Below are positions 18,075-26,452 of a stretch of DNA of 64,000 nucleotides, piece by piece. The position numbers and the translations under genes are program-made. Positions within the stretch are counted from its first letter, which is position 1; every line of letters begins with the position of its first letter. A model generated the notes under the pieces. The model was given only the letters and a program-made list of their open reading frames with translations, was not told the origin of the DNA and did no database searches. The DNA is from Hydrogenovibrio thermophilus (GTDB lineage Bacteria > Pseudomonadota > Gammaproteobacteria > Thiomicrospirales > Thiomicrospiraceae), in assembly GCF_004028275.1 (NCBI RefSeq), contig NZ_CP035033.1:682001-746000 (forward strand), in the 5' to 3' direction.

Positions 18075-18946
18075 TCATGTTGGGGCTGGCGCTGTTTCTG
18101 GCATCGGCGACGGCGGGTGCGGCCGATCAACGGCACTCCAAGGAGACACAGGATGTGGAGCAACTGAAAGAGCCGATGTACAACCCGTTTGTCGAACGGT
18201 ATGTCATGGACGAATTGAAACAGCTGCGCGTCGATATGAACGATCTGCACGTTGAGCTGACCAAAGAGGTCACCAATCGTGAATTGTCCGCGACTTCCCG
18301 CGCCGTCGGTTATGCGACCGATACCGTTACCTATTTCTTTTATCTGATTGCCGGAATTTCTTCCGTCTTGCTGTTGGTGGGATGGAACTCCATGCGAGAA
18401 GTGAAAGAGAAGGTGCTGAGTCTGGCTGACTCGAAAGTGGATAAGGTCATTGAGGAATACGAAGCACGTTTGGCGAAGCTGGAAGAAGAGTTGAACCGAA
18501 AATCGCGGGGCATTTCCAATGCTCAGAAACGATTGGCGCAACACCAAGATATTCACAGCTTGTGGTTGAAAGCCGGCCAAGAGCAAATTCTCAGTAACCG
18601 TATGGCGATTTACGATCAGATCTTGGAACTGGATCCCGGCAATACGGAAGCAATGACGTATAAAGCCGACGCCGCACTGGAAATGGGAGAGCCGCAATGG
18701 GCCGTGAACCTGTGTAACCAGGCGTTGCGGATTGACCCAGAGAATACCCATGCCTTTTACCAGTTGGCGGGGGCTTATGCGTTGATGGATAAAGCTTCGG
18801 AAGCCATTGAGTTTTTGCAAACGGCGTTGCAGAATTCCGAGGGGTATAAAGAGCAGGTTCAAAACGATCCGGTCTTCAAGTCCTTGCAGGACAATCCGGA
18901 ATTCCAAAAACTGTTGGAAGAAGACGAAACCCCGGCCTCTTCCTGA
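18062..18946 (+). CDS. Membrane-anchored coiled-coil TPR protein
   Basis: A 294-residue protein I cannot name. It has an N-terminal signal peptide (MRTLIMLGLALFLASATAGA), a periplasmic segment of about 75 residues, a membrane segment near residues 97-118 (VTYFFYLIAGISSVLLLVGW), a charged coiled coil near 120-165 (VKEKVLSLADSKVDKVIEEYEARLAKLEEEL) and TPR-like repeats near 170-260 (AIYDQILELDPGNTEAMTYKADAALEMGEPQWAVNLCNQALRIDPENTHAFYQLAGAYALMDKASEAIEFL). ATG 18062 lies inside the end of ask with a GGGAAGG ribosome site, so translation is probably coupled. Whether it has any role in osmoadaptation is unknown. Confidence 0.75.
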   Translation: MRTLIMLGLALFLASATAGAADQRHSKETQDVEQLKEPMYNPFVERYVMDELKQLRVDMNDLHVELTKEVTNRELSATSRAVGYATDTVTYFFYLIAGISSVLLLVGWNSMREVKEKVLSLADSKVDKVIEEYEARLAKLEEELNRKSRGISNAQKRLAQHQDIHSLWLKAGQEQILSNRMAIYDQILELDPGNTEAMTYKADAALEMGEPQWAVNLCNQALRIDPENTHAFYQLAGAYALMDKASEAIEFLQTALQNSEGYKEQVQNDPVFKSLQDNPEFQKLLEEDETPASS

Positions 18947-18960
18947 TTTATCTTTTCTTT

Positions 18961-18991
18961 GAGCGAGGCCCTCTGTATGCCTCGCTTTTTT
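18961..18991 (+). terminator. Rho-independent terminator after the ectoine/TPR unit
   Basis: Stem AGCGAGGC (18962-18969) with GCCTCGCT (18979-18986), nine-base loop, followed by a run of six T. Confidence 0.85.
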
Positions 18992-19023
18992 CTGCTTTCA
19001 TTTTTTATCCACATTATCTGCAT

Positions 19024-19041
19024 GTATTTATGTATAAATAC
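19024..19041. promoter_or_regulatory. Palindromic operator candidate upstream of the thioredoxin gene
   Basis: GTATTTA (19024-19030), four-base spacer, TAAATAC (19035-19041): seven-base perfect arms located about 30 bp upstream of an extended -10 element. It may bind a dimeric regulator; identity unknown. Confidence 0.35.
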
Positions 19042-19069
19042 GGACTATTGGCGATACGCTCAATGGCTG

Positions 19070-19078
19070 TGCTATGAT
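19070..19078 (+). promoter_or_regulatory. Extended -10 promoter element
   Basis: TGCTATGAT at 19070-19078 matches an extended -10 box (TGnTATnAT). It lies 77 bp upstream of the thioredoxin-like gene start. The -35 region is weak, as expected for this promoter class. Confidence 0.45.
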
Positions 19079-19154
19079 GCGCGCAAAAGCGGAGCGTGCG
19101 GCCGTAGAAAAGATACGTTTTTAACGGCGTGCAGATAACAAAAGGTGGTATGAG

Positions 19155-19661
19155 ATGAATAAGATTTGGCAAGCTGTCGGTATTACATTCTTGACGATGG
19201 CAAGTTTTCAGGTTTGGGCCGCCGACTTTTTCGATGAAACCTTCGGGAACCTTCAGGAAGAGTTGGAAGTGGCGAAAGATGACGGCAAACAGGGCATTTT
19301 TATTTTCTTTCACATGGAAGAGTGTCCCTTCTGCGACCGCATGAAAAACACCATTCTCAACAAGCCGGATGTCATTCAATATTTCAAACAACATTTTCTA
19401 ACCTACCAGGTCGATATCGAAGGATCCAATGAAATGGTTAACTTCGACGGAACGGAAGGGACCGCGCAATATCTCTCCGAAAAAGTTTATCGTGTTCGCG
19501 CCACACCGGTCATGATGGTGTTTAACTTGGAAGGCAAGCCGGTGCTGCGCTACACCGGGCCGACCCGTACGAAAGAAGAGTTTATGCTGCTAGGCAAATA
19601 TGTCGTGGACGGTGCTTATAAAGACATGTCGTTTACGCGTTATAAAAGACAGAATAAGTAG
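19155..19661 (+). CDS. Periplasmic thioredoxin-fold protein with CPFC motif
   Basis: A 168-residue exported protein. Residues 1-23 form a signal peptide (cleavage about WAA-D). The thioredoxin-like active site is C57-P-F-C60 in FFHMEECPFCDRMKNTIL, and a cis-Pro motif appears in RVRATPVMMVFN near residue 115. This arrangement (thioredoxin_2/SoxW-like) suggests a periplasmic thiol-disulfide reductase. Substrates are not identifiable. It precedes the TolC-like gene by 11 bp, so the three genes 19155-21567 are probably one transcript. Confidence 0.8.
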   Translation: MNKIWQAVGITFLTMASFQVWAADFFDETFGNLQEELEVAKDDGKQGIFIFFHMEECPFCDRMKNTILNKPDVIQYFKQHFLTYQVDIEGSNEMVNFDGTEGTAQYLSEKVYRVRATPVMMVFNLEGKPVLRYTGPTRTKEEFMLLGKYVVDGAYKDMSFTRYKRQNK

Positions 19662-19672
19662 CGGGTACTTCG

Positions 19673-21043
19673 ATGAGATTGAATCCGTTACGTTTTACGA
19701 TACGCGGTGTGCTGGTGCTGACGGCGTTGCTGCCACATACCGTTTTGGCCGCCGATGACGCTGCCGTGAATGCCGCTCAAACCACCGGGCCTGTGGCTGA
19801 ACAAGTGACCGCACCGGTACATCCGGCCCAGGATTTACCCGAGCCTTTGACCTTGGAAAGTGTGATGGGGTTGCCGGAAAACGTCAGTCCGCAGGTCATG
19901 CGGGCCAAAGCGCGGCATGCCCAAGCGCAAGCGCGTTATAATCTGCAAGAAACCGACGATAATTTCGAGCTGGATTTGATCGGTCGCTTGGGTTGGCGTG
20001 AGTATGACTTTCAGACCGAGGATAATCATTTATTTGGTTTGCATTTAGGCAAAGAATTGTATGACTTCGGCCGTAATGATGCGGCGCTGGAAGCGGAACA
20101 ACGCCTGACGGCAGCGCAGAATGAACTTTACCAGGACCAGAAAATTCAGTTTCAGATTCGGTTGATGCAAGCCTACTTCAACATCATCCTCGCCGACTTT
20201 CAGTACCGCATTGAAAATGAAGCCATGGCGGTGGCCTACATTGCCATGGATAAAGCCGAGGATCGGCACGAACTGAAACAGTTGTCCGACGTTGAGTACC
20301 TCAAACTGCAATCCGATTATGAAAAATTGTTGGTGAAACGCACACGTGCGTCTTACGAACAGCGCCGGACACGAACCAATCTGGCCAATTTGGTTGGTCG
20401 TCCGGACGCCTTGCCGGATAAGTTACGCTTCCCGTCGTTGGATTCCGTCACCAGTCGGGAGCTGGAAGAATTAAGCGTTTACCAGCAACAAGCCTTGGCG
20501 AATAATTTGCATTTGAAAAACTTGAAACTGACGTTGCAAGCCGCGGAATCGCGGTTGAATGGTGAGTCGCTGGAAGACATGCCGGTGTTTCGAGTGGATG
20601 CGCTGGGAGGGTATTCGTCGAATTATGCCTACGGCCGAGAAGGGCGCTGGCGTTTTGATTTGACGATGGATTATCCGCTGTACGACGGCGGTGTGCGCTC
20701 GGCGAAGGTAAGCGAAGCCCGTGCCGAGGTGCAGGCCATTCAAGCGGAAATTCACCAGTATCAGCAGTCTTTGCGTGATCAGGTGGCGGACTTGTATTTC
20801 AAGCTGCAAATGGCGGAAGCCGAAAAGAAACAGAACAAGGTGTTCGGCGAGTATTCCGAAATTTATTTGGATTACAGTCGCGCGCTTTATGAAAACGAAT
20901 CGACGACCGACTTAGGGGATTCGATGGTCCGCCTGTCGGAAGCGAATTATCAGGTTATCGCGCAGCAGTTCCGGCAAACGCTTCATTGGGCGCAGTTGGA
21001 TTATTTGATTGGTAAGCCGGTGCAATTGGAGACGTATCAATGA
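19673..21043 (+). CDS. TolC-family outer-membrane channel protein
   Basis: A 456-residue protein with a signal peptide (about residues 1-26, ...PHTVLAADD) and two repeats of the outer-membrane efflux protein fold with long amphipathic helices (ARHAQAQARYNLQETDDNFELDLIGRLGW; RFDLTMDYPLYDGGVRSAKVSEARAEVQAI). The LYDGG motif and helix pattern are typical of TolC relatives, which form trimeric exit ducts for efflux pumps or type I secretion. The first 60 mature residues are Ala/Thr/Pro rich. Its stop overlaps the start of the adaptor gene (ATGA), so both are translationally coupled. No inner-membrane pump gene is adjacent. Confidence 0.85.
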   Translation: MRLNPLRFTIRGVLVLTALLPHTVLAADDAAVNAAQTTGPVAEQVTAPVHPAQDLPEPLTLESVMGLPENVSPQVMRAKARHAQAQARYNLQETDDNFELDLIGRLGWREYDFQTEDNHLFGLHLGKELYDFGRNDAALEAEQRLTAAQNELYQDQKIQFQIRLMQAYFNIILADFQYRIENEAMAVAYIAMDKAEDRHELKQLSDVEYLKLQSDYEKLLVKRTRASYEQRRTRTNLANLVGRPDALPDKLRFPSLDSVTSRELEELSVYQQQALANNLHLKNLKLTLQAAESRLNGESLEDMPVFRVDALGGYSSNYAYGREGRWRFDLTMDYPLYDGGVRSAKVSEARAEVQAIQAEIHQYQQSLRDQVADLYFKLQMAEAEKKQNKVFGEYSEIYLDYSRALYENESTTDLGDSMVRLSEANYQVIAQQFRQTLHWAQLDYLIGKPVQLETYQ

Positions 21044-21567
21044 ACGAAATGAAAAACACGATGAAACGATGCACGATCGGATGTCTGATGTCCGGAAGTC
21101 TTTTTTTGGCCGGGATGCCAACGGCTTGGGCCGAAACGGTTCAAATCGGTTCTTTGGTGGCGGGGCAGGTTGAAAAAGTCATGGTGATGCCTGGACAAAA
21201 CGTTAAGACCGGTCAATTATTGATGACCATCGATGACGACCGTTATCAGGCCAAATTGAAAACCGCCCGGGCCGAGGTCAAATTGTGGGAATTGAAACTG
21301 GCGGATGCCCAAATCGAATTGGATCAAGCGCTGGATTTATTTGATCGAACCGTCACCGCCAAGCGTGAATTGGATGCGGCTCAGTTGGCGTATGGTGTGG
21401 TGAAACAGCAATTGGTAAAAGCACAAGGCAATCTGGAATCTTACCAGGCCTGGTCGAAATACTTTGTTATCAAGGCACCGGTTTCCGGCAAAATCGCTAA
21501 AATCAATGCGCCGAAAGGCACAACGGTGTATAAGGAAAATACGCCGTTGATTCAGATTGAATATTGA
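21040..21567 (+). CDS. Short HlyD/RND-type periplasmic adaptor
   Basis: A 175-residue protein with a signal peptide (through about ...PTAWA). It contains both halves of a lipoyl/biotinyl-like hairpin (VAGQVEKVMVMPGQNVKTGQLLMTIDDDRYQ and FVIKAPVSGKIAKINAPKGTTVY) around one coiled-coil hairpin (residues about 75-140). The usual beta-barrel and membrane-proximal domains of adaptors (normally 320-400 residues total) are missing, and the stop codon comes naturally after LIQIEY with no sign of a frameshift remnant. It may be a minimal adaptor for the TolC-like channel encoded just before it. Confidence 0.75.
   Translation: MNEMKNTMKRCTIGCLMSGSLFLAGMPTAWAETVQIGSLVAGQVEKVMVMPGQNVKTGQLLMTIDDDRYQAKLKTARAEVKLWELKLADAQIELDQALDLFDRTVTAKRELDAAQLAYGVVKQQLVKAQGNLESYQAWSKYFVIKAPVSGKIAKINAPKGTTVYKENTPLIQIEY
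21444..21453. repeat. CCAGGCCTGG palindrome, copy 4 (in adaptor gene)
   Basis: Exact copy, read in frame as Gln-Ala-Trp (YQAWS). Confidence 0.9.
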
Positions 21568-21630
21568 TGACAAGTCGGCCCGGCAAAGTGCCGGGTGCTG
21601 AAAAAACGCTACTGGAAAGCGTTAAAGGGG

Positions 21631-22020
21631 TTATAGGTCTCGGCCGAAACCAAAGAATGTGCCTTCGATGGCCGTTTGTCTGTCCAGTGCGCTGAGGCCT
21701 TTCACCGAACGGATAATCAACCAGATCATCCACCACACCAGCACTACTGCGCCGATAAAGACGGTGGCCAACAAGATACCGACCAGCAGATAAATCACGC
21801 CATACCAGAAGGTTTGAATTTGGAAGTCGAAGTGGGTTTTCAGCCAAACCGGCATTTCCGGTTCACTGCGTTTCACATAGGCCATGACCACGCCGATAAT
21901 GGCTGTCAGACCCATCACTAATCCGACCAGATACAGAATGTAGATAATCTTGGCGTAGGTGCTGTTACTGCGCGTCATCTCTTCAATCGACGGCCTTGCT
22001 TCCGTGGCTTGTTCGCTCAT
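21631..22020 (-). CDS. DUF4870-type small membrane protein
   Basis: A 129-residue protein with three or four predicted membrane segments (YAKIIYILYLVGLVMGLTAIIGVVMAYV; FWYGVIYLLVGILLATVFIGAVVLVWWMIWLII). The order HFDFQIQTFW then a hydrophobic pair and a C-terminal IRSVKGL segment fits the DUF4870 / YlaC-like small membrane family; function unknown. It is transcribed opposite to the efflux genes. Stem-loops (CCCGGCA/TGCCGGG at 21579-21595) lie between the converging genes. The start is ATG 22020 with a GGAGG ribosome site on the complementary strand. Confidence 0.75.
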   Translation of the reverse strand: MSEQATEARPSIEEMTRSNSTYAKIIYILYLVGLVMGLTAIIGVVMAYVKRSEPEMPVWLKTHFDFQIQTFWYGVIYLLVGILLATVFIGAVVLVWWMIWLIIRSVKGLSALDRQTAIEGTFFGFGRDL

Positions 22021-22126
22021 AAATGGTGTCCTCCCTGATTATTGTTATTGTGAGAATGTGGAGCTAAGCAAAAATCATTATTGTCGATGAACCGGGCTTT
22101 CTCCAATATAATTTTTTTGATTCAAT

Positions 22127-22144
22127 ATCATAGAATTCTATGAT
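22127..22144. promoter_or_regulatory. 18-bp perfect palindrome, operator candidate
   Basis: ATCATAGAATTCTATGAT reads identically on both strands. It is about 107 bp upstream of the DUF4870 start (minus strand) and overlaps the likely -35 position of a promoter whose -10 (TATATT on the minus strand) lies some 17 bp further on. It is probably a binding site for a dimeric regulator. Confidence 0.45.
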
Positions 22145-22187
22145 GAGGCACGATGAGAGCGCTGCCGGAACGGGGTGTTGACGGATG

Positions 22188-23516
22188 TCAGTACAGCTTC
22201 AGTTTGGGTTTGACTCGCCGTTCGATGAAGGCGGCGAGCAGAATCCACACCATGCGTCCGAGGCCGTGCAGTGTCATTTGGTGTTGACGATACAGGCTGG
22301 CGTAAGCCCAATGGGCGATTTTGCCTTCCAGCATCCAGTTCTTTTTGAACAGTTCATCCAATACGCTACCGAATGTTTGGAATCGACTCAGTGATAAAAG
22401 TGACCCGTGATCATGGTACAGGAATGATGTCAGCGGTTGCCCGTCTATGAGCGCCTGCAGGTTGGTTGCGCAAGTAGCGGCCATTTGATGCGCCGCCTGG
22501 GCCAAGGAAGGAACCGGGCGAGCCTGTTCACCTGCGCCTTGTATCAAGCTGGCACAATCTCCGATGGCGAAAATCGCCGATTCACCTTTAACCTGCAAGT
22601 TGGCGTCGATTTCGATTTGATGGATGCGGTTGGTGGGCAAGCCGAGCTCTGAAAGAAACTTCGGCGCTTTAACGCCCGCCGCCCATACTAAGAGGTCGGC
22701 TTGAAGGGTTTGATCCGCGGTGATCAACTGTTGGGCCTGAACGTCTTTGATCATGGTTTGGGTGCGTATATCAACGCCATGTTCTTTCAAAACCTGCTCG
22801 GCCTTGGCGGCCAGAGATTCCGGTAAGGCAGGCAAGATACGATCGGTGGCTTCAATGATCGTGACCTGTAGGCTGCTGGGGTGAATGGCCTTGATGCCGA
22901 ACTTTTCCAGCCGTTCAACGGCATTGCATAATTCCGCGGCCAGCTCAACGCCAGTGGCTCCGGCTCCGACAATGGCCACTCGAACCGGCTCAGGCGGCGT
23001 TTGGTCATGATGATTGGTCAAGGCATGCTGGTTTGCGGCTTCCGAAAATTGCATGAAACGATTCAGAAAGGTGAGATGAAAATCCTCCGCTTCCTGGGCC
23101 GAATCCAACGTGTGGCAATGCTCGCGCACCGAGCTGAGACCGAAGTCGTTGCTGCGGGCGCCGGTGGCCATCACCAGATAATCGTAGTGCACGAGGCGTT
23201 CGCCTAAAATCTCTTTGCCGTGGTGGTCCAGTAACGGCGCCAGAGTCAAGGTTTGATTGGTTTTGTCGAGACCGACCATCTGCCCCATGCGAAAATAGTA
23301 ATGGTGTTCGGATGAGTGGGCTCGGTAGCTCAGGGCTTCATGGCCGGTGTCGAGTGAACCCGAAGCCACTTCATGCAGCAGCGGTTTCCACAGGTGGGTG
23401 CGATTGGCGTCAATCAAGGTAATTTCCGCCAATCGCTTTCTACCCAGTGAGTCACCTAAGCGAGTGGCCAGCTCCAAGCCGCCGGCACCACCGCCGACAA
23501 TCACGATCTGTTTCAT
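22188..23516 (-). CDS. ndh: Type II NADH dehydrogenase (NDH-2)
   Basis: Membrane-associated flavoprotein passing electrons from NADH to quinone without proton pumping. The 442-residue protein has an FAD Rossmann motif VGGGAGGLELATRLG at residues 6-20, the NADH motif VAIVGAGATGVELAAEL near 180, WAAGVKAP and the C-terminal FAD contact FAIGDCA. The C terminus (KKNWMLEGKIAHWAYASLYRQHQMTLHGLGRMVWILLAAFIERRVKPKLKLY) carries the amphipathic membrane-binding region. ATG 23516 is chosen because GAAGGA precedes it and MKQIVIVGGG matches the family; an upstream GTG in frame adds 20 unrelated residues. 23,517-23,753 contains its upstream region and the tRNA promoter. Confidence 0.93.
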   Translation of the reverse strand: MKQIVIVGGGAGGLELATRLGDSLGRKRLAEITLIDANRTHLWKPLLHEVASGSLDTGHEALSYRAHSSEHHYYFRMGQMVGLDKTNQTLTLAPLLDHHGKEILGERLVHYDYLVMATGARSNDFGLSSVREHCHTLDSAQEAEDFHLTFLNRFMQFSEAANQHALTNHHDQTPPEPVRVAIVGAGATGVELAAELCNAVERLEKFGIKAIHPSSLQVTIIEATDRILPALPESLAAKAEQVLKEHGVDIRTQTMIKDVQAQQLITADQTLQADLLVWAAGVKAPKFLSELGLPTNRIHQIEIDANLQVKGESAIFAIGDCASLIQGAGEQARPVPSLAQAAHQMAATCATNLQALIDGQPLTSFLYHDHGSLLSLSRFQTFGSVLDELFKKNWMLEGKIAHWAYASLYRQHQMTLHGLGRMVWILLAAFIERRVKPKLKLY

Positions 23517-23691
23517 GTTCTGTCCTTCTTTGCTGTTGGGTTGGCAAATCAACAGAGGCCGAACTACCGTGTGCAACCTGAATTGATGTAAAAAGTTAAA
23601 GGTAATAGCGTTATTTTACGTATTCAATAGCCGGTTGAAAGGGGCTTTTTCAGACTTTACCCAATTAGTCACAAAAATTTCAAAATAGGGC

Positions 23692-23719
23692 TTGTCAGAG
23701 ACAAAATTATCTCTATAAT
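23692..23719 (+). promoter_or_regulatory. tRNA-Asn promoter
   Basis: TTGTCA (23692-23697), 16-base spacer, TATAAT (23714-23719): a near-consensus sigma-70 promoter 34 bp before the tRNA. Confidence 0.8.
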
Positions 23720-23753
23720 ACACATCCATCAAACGCAAGGTTTGAATGACTAT

Positions 23754-23829
23754 TCCCCAATAGTTCAGTTGGTAGAACACCGGACTGTTAATCCGTATGT
23801 CGCTGGTTCGAGTCCAGCTTGGGGAGCCA
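23754..23829 (+). tRNA. tRNA-Asn (anticodon GTT)
   Basis: A complete 76-base cloverleaf: acceptor TCCCCAA/TTGGGGA, D arm GTTC...GAAC, anticodon stem CCGGA/TCCGT with loop CTGTTAA (anticodon GUU), T arm GCTGG-TTCGAGT-CCAGC, discriminator G and an encoded CCA end. Confidence 0.97.
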
Positions 23830-23837
23830 AATTCTTG

Positions 23838-23865
23838 AAAAAGCCGCTTTTATGCGGCTTTTTTT
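23838..23865 (+). terminator. Rho-independent terminator after tRNA-Asn
   Basis: Stem AAGCCGC (23841-23847) / GCGGCTT (23854-23860), six-base loop, flanking A and T runs. Confidence 0.85.
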
Positions 23866-23900
23866 ATTGTTTTTTGTTAGAATTTGGTCTTTCACATTAT

Positions 23901-24013
23901 GGTGACTCTGTTCGTCCCCTCGCGACGATAGGTTGGAAACCCCGCCAGGTCCGGAAGGAAGCAACGGTACCTTCTGATTCGTGCGCCGAGGTCAGGCGGG
24001 CAGGGTCGCCTCC
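23901..24013 (+). ncRNA. ffs: 4.5S signal recognition particle RNA
   Basis: The conserved SRP domain IV is present: GTCCGGAAGGAAGCAACGGTA-type tetraloop/internal-loop core around 23949-23968, flanked by long complementary arms (GGTGACTCTGTTCG... with ...GCAGGGTCGCC). Size near 113 bases and the hairpin topology match bacterial small SRP RNA, which binds Ffh and directs co-translational membrane targeting. Ends are estimated from pairing. As in many proteobacteria it sits just upstream of dnaX. Confidence 0.93.
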
Positions 24014-24109
24014 ATTTTCTCAAGCCTTTTCATTTTCCTCAATTTAAACTCGCATTCCTCTGCTTAGACGTTAAAATAGTCCTTATTTCAATCATAAGAA
24101 TCGAAGCCT

Positions 24110-26440
24110 GTGAGCGATACCGTTTTAGCCAGAAAATGGCGCCCGAAAAACTTCTCCGAACTGGTCGGTCAAGAGCATGTCATGCAAGCGCTTGCCAATG
24201 CGCTGGATCAGCAACGGCTACATCATGCCTATCTGTTTACCGGCACCCGAGGGGTGGGCAAAACCACCATCGCACGGATTTTTTCCAAGGCCCTGAATTG
24301 TGAGCAAGGGATCAGCTCCAAGCCCTGTGGTGTTTGTTCGACCTGCCGGTCGATTGACGAAGGACGTTTTGTCGACCTGATAGAAGTGGATGCGGCCTCC
24401 AAGACCAAGGTGGAAGACACGCGCGAATTGTTGGAAAACGTCCAATATGCGCCGGTTCAAGGGCGTTATAAAGTCTATCTCATCGACGAAGTGCACATGC
24501 TGTCGAAAAGCAGTTTCAATGCGTTGTTGAAAACTCTGGAAGAGCCGCCGGAACATGTGAAGTTTCTGCTGGCCACCACCGATCCGCACAAGTTGCCTAT
24601 GACGGTTTTATCGCGCTGCTTGCAGTTCAACTTGATGCGCTTGACGCAAACACAGATTCAAACCCATTTGGGGCATATTCTTCAGCAGGAAGGCATTACG
24701 TTTGAGGACGCGGCCTTGGCGATGATTGCCAAAAGCGCCGACGGTTCGGCGCGAGATTCCCTGAGCATACTCGATCAAGCCATCGCTTACGGAGGTGGTC
24801 AGGTTCAGTTGGCGGCCGTTCAGGCGATGCTTGGCTTGGTTGATCAGCAATTCACCCGGCAGATTCTGGCGGCTCTGGCGGACGAATCCGCCGACGCCTT
24901 AAAAAACGTCATCCAACAGTTGGCCGCGATGGGGGTGGACTATACCGCACTGAACGCGCAACTGATTGAAGTTCTGCACCAAATTACCCTGTTGCAGGTA
25001 TTGGGAACATTGGACGATGGGTGTGTTCTGGACGACGAAACCATGCAGGTGTTGGCTGAAACGCTTTCGCCGGAGCGGGTACAGGTTCTCTACCAAATCG
25101 CCTTATTGGCCAAGCAGGATATGTCGATGGCGCCCGATATCCGCATCGGTTTCGAAATGGCTTTGTTGCGGATGTTGGCTTTTCAGCCGATGGCGCCGGG
25201 CGCCGGCGGACTAAGTTCGGGTGGCGAAACGGTCCAAGCACCTGCCAACACTAATTCCGGAGAAGCCTCGGTGATGGCAAAAATCACCCGGCCTGGCGAT
25301 GTCTTGAAACAACAAGGGTTGAAAGATGTTGCGGAACCCGAACCAGCCGAACCGTCTCAAACGGCGGAGCCAGCGCAGTCTGTGGCATCTCCCTCGAACG
25401 ATGTGATGGACTCGGAGCCGATGGTAATCGCCGAACCGGTGCCTGAATCGATTGCAACACCCGCTCTCAACCAAGCGGTTTCTGAACCTGTTCCTGATGC
25501 GCCGGTCGATCATCTGGCGGACTTAAAAGCGAGGTTAGACCTCACGCTGGGAAAGCCTGAAACGATCCGTTCAGCGGCCGAATCGGCTGCGCCTGAAGAG
25601 GCGTCTATTCAGCCTCCAGTTGCCAATCCGGATGCTGAAACCGCGTTGAATCCGGCGATGGAAACGCCGTCCGAATCGCCCGTGTCGCAAGCCTCCGCAC
25701 CTTCCGTTCCGTTGCCTTGGGAAGAAGACAATTCAATGTCCGACGACGCGTTGAACGCCGCGCCGACGGATTCGACAAATGCGGCATTACAGGATGAATC
25801 GCCTTGGCCGAAATCGACGGTCGAAGAGGCGCTTGGTACAGAATCGATTCCGCCAACGTTTGAGGATGCTCCGCAAACGGCTTCCATGAATACGGCGATT
25901 CGACAGGAACCGGCTTGGGAGGGGGCGGCTTCTGAACCGGAACGCGTAATGGCAGAAAGCCAACCGCCGATGGCGGAAGTGGCAAGCGCCGAACCGGAAT
26001 ATCGTCCGAATGACGCCGTTTCTTCACTAACGGTCTCCACGGGGGATGCGGGTGAATGGCGTGACGCCGATAAATGGTTACAGATGATCGTGCAATTGCA
26101 GTTGGATGGCATGGCCGCCGAGTTGGCCCGGCAATCGATTCTGGTCTCACAGGATGCGCAGACGTTGACGTTGAGTGTGGATCCGCAACAGATGCATGCG
26201 AAAACCGAGCTGGCCTTACAGCGGCTGGAAGAGCAAATCAAGGCACAGTTGGGTTGTCGATTGGTGTTTGTGCAGGCCGATCAAGCCCATTTGACCCCGG
26301 CGCGTTATGAAATCGAAATGAAAGCTCAACGGCAGGCGAATGCCGTGAACAGTATTCAATCCGACCCTCAGGTGCAAAGCCTGATTCAGACATTAAATTT
26401 AAAGGTCATCGAATCGTCGATTCGACCGGTCAAACACTAG
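24110..26440 (+). CDS. dnaX: DNA polymerase III subunits gamma/tau
   Basis: Clamp-loader ATPase that organises the replisome. From GTG 24110 (SDTVLARKWRPKNFSELVGQEHV) the protein has 776 residues. Walker A GTRGVGKTT lies near 45, the zinc-binding cysteines CEQGISSKPCGVCSTC near 64-79, Walker B LIDEVHML near 126, and sensor SRC near 170. Residues about 365-640 form a long Pro/Glu/Ala-rich acidic linker, then a conserved C-terminal tau domain (WLQMIVQLQLDGMAAELARQSIL). No obvious slippery heptamer with hairpin is seen where gamma would end, so whether a short form is made is unclear. It is followed by ybaB and recR, the standard order. Confidence 0.95.
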   Translation: MSDTVLARKWRPKNFSELVGQEHVMQALANALDQQRLHHAYLFTGTRGVGKTTIARIFSKALNCEQGISSKPCGVCSTCRSIDEGRFVDLIEVDAASKTKVEDTRELLENVQYAPVQGRYKVYLIDEVHMLSKSSFNALLKTLEEPPEHVKFLLATTDPHKLPMTVLSRCLQFNLMRLTQTQIQTHLGHILQQEGITFEDAALAMIAKSADGSARDSLSILDQAIAYGGGQVQLAAVQAMLGLVDQQFTRQILAALADESADALKNVIQQLAAMGVDYTALNAQLIEVLHQITLLQVLGTLDDGCVLDDETMQVLAETLSPERVQVLYQIALLAKQDMSMAPDIRIGFEMALLRMLAFQPMAPGAGGLSSGGETVQAPANTNSGEASVMAKITRPGDVLKQQGLKDVAEPEPAEPSQTAEPAQSVASPSNDVMDSEPMVIAEPVPESIATPALNQAVSEPVPDAPVDHLADLKARLDLTLGKPETIRSAAESAAPEEASIQPPVANPDAETALNPAMETPSESPVSQASAPSVPLPWEEDNSMSDDALNAAPTDSTNAALQDESPWPKSTVEEALGTESIPPTFEDAPQTASMNTAIRQEPAWEGAASEPERVMAESQPPMAEVASAEPEYRPNDAVSSLTVSTGDAGEWRDADKWLQMIVQLQLDGMAAELARQSILVSQDAQTLTLSVDPQQMHAKTELALQRLEEQIKAQLGCRLVFVQADQAHLTPARYEIEMKAQRQANAVNSIQSDPQVQSLIQTLNLKVIESSIRPVKH

Positions 26441-26452
26441 AAAGGAGTAGCC

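Noticed and set aside
24899-24909. A-run in dnaX as a programmed frameshift site
   Set aside because: TTA AAA AAC lies near codon 264, far before the place where gamma would end (about codon 430 in E. coli), and no stimulatory hairpin was evident.
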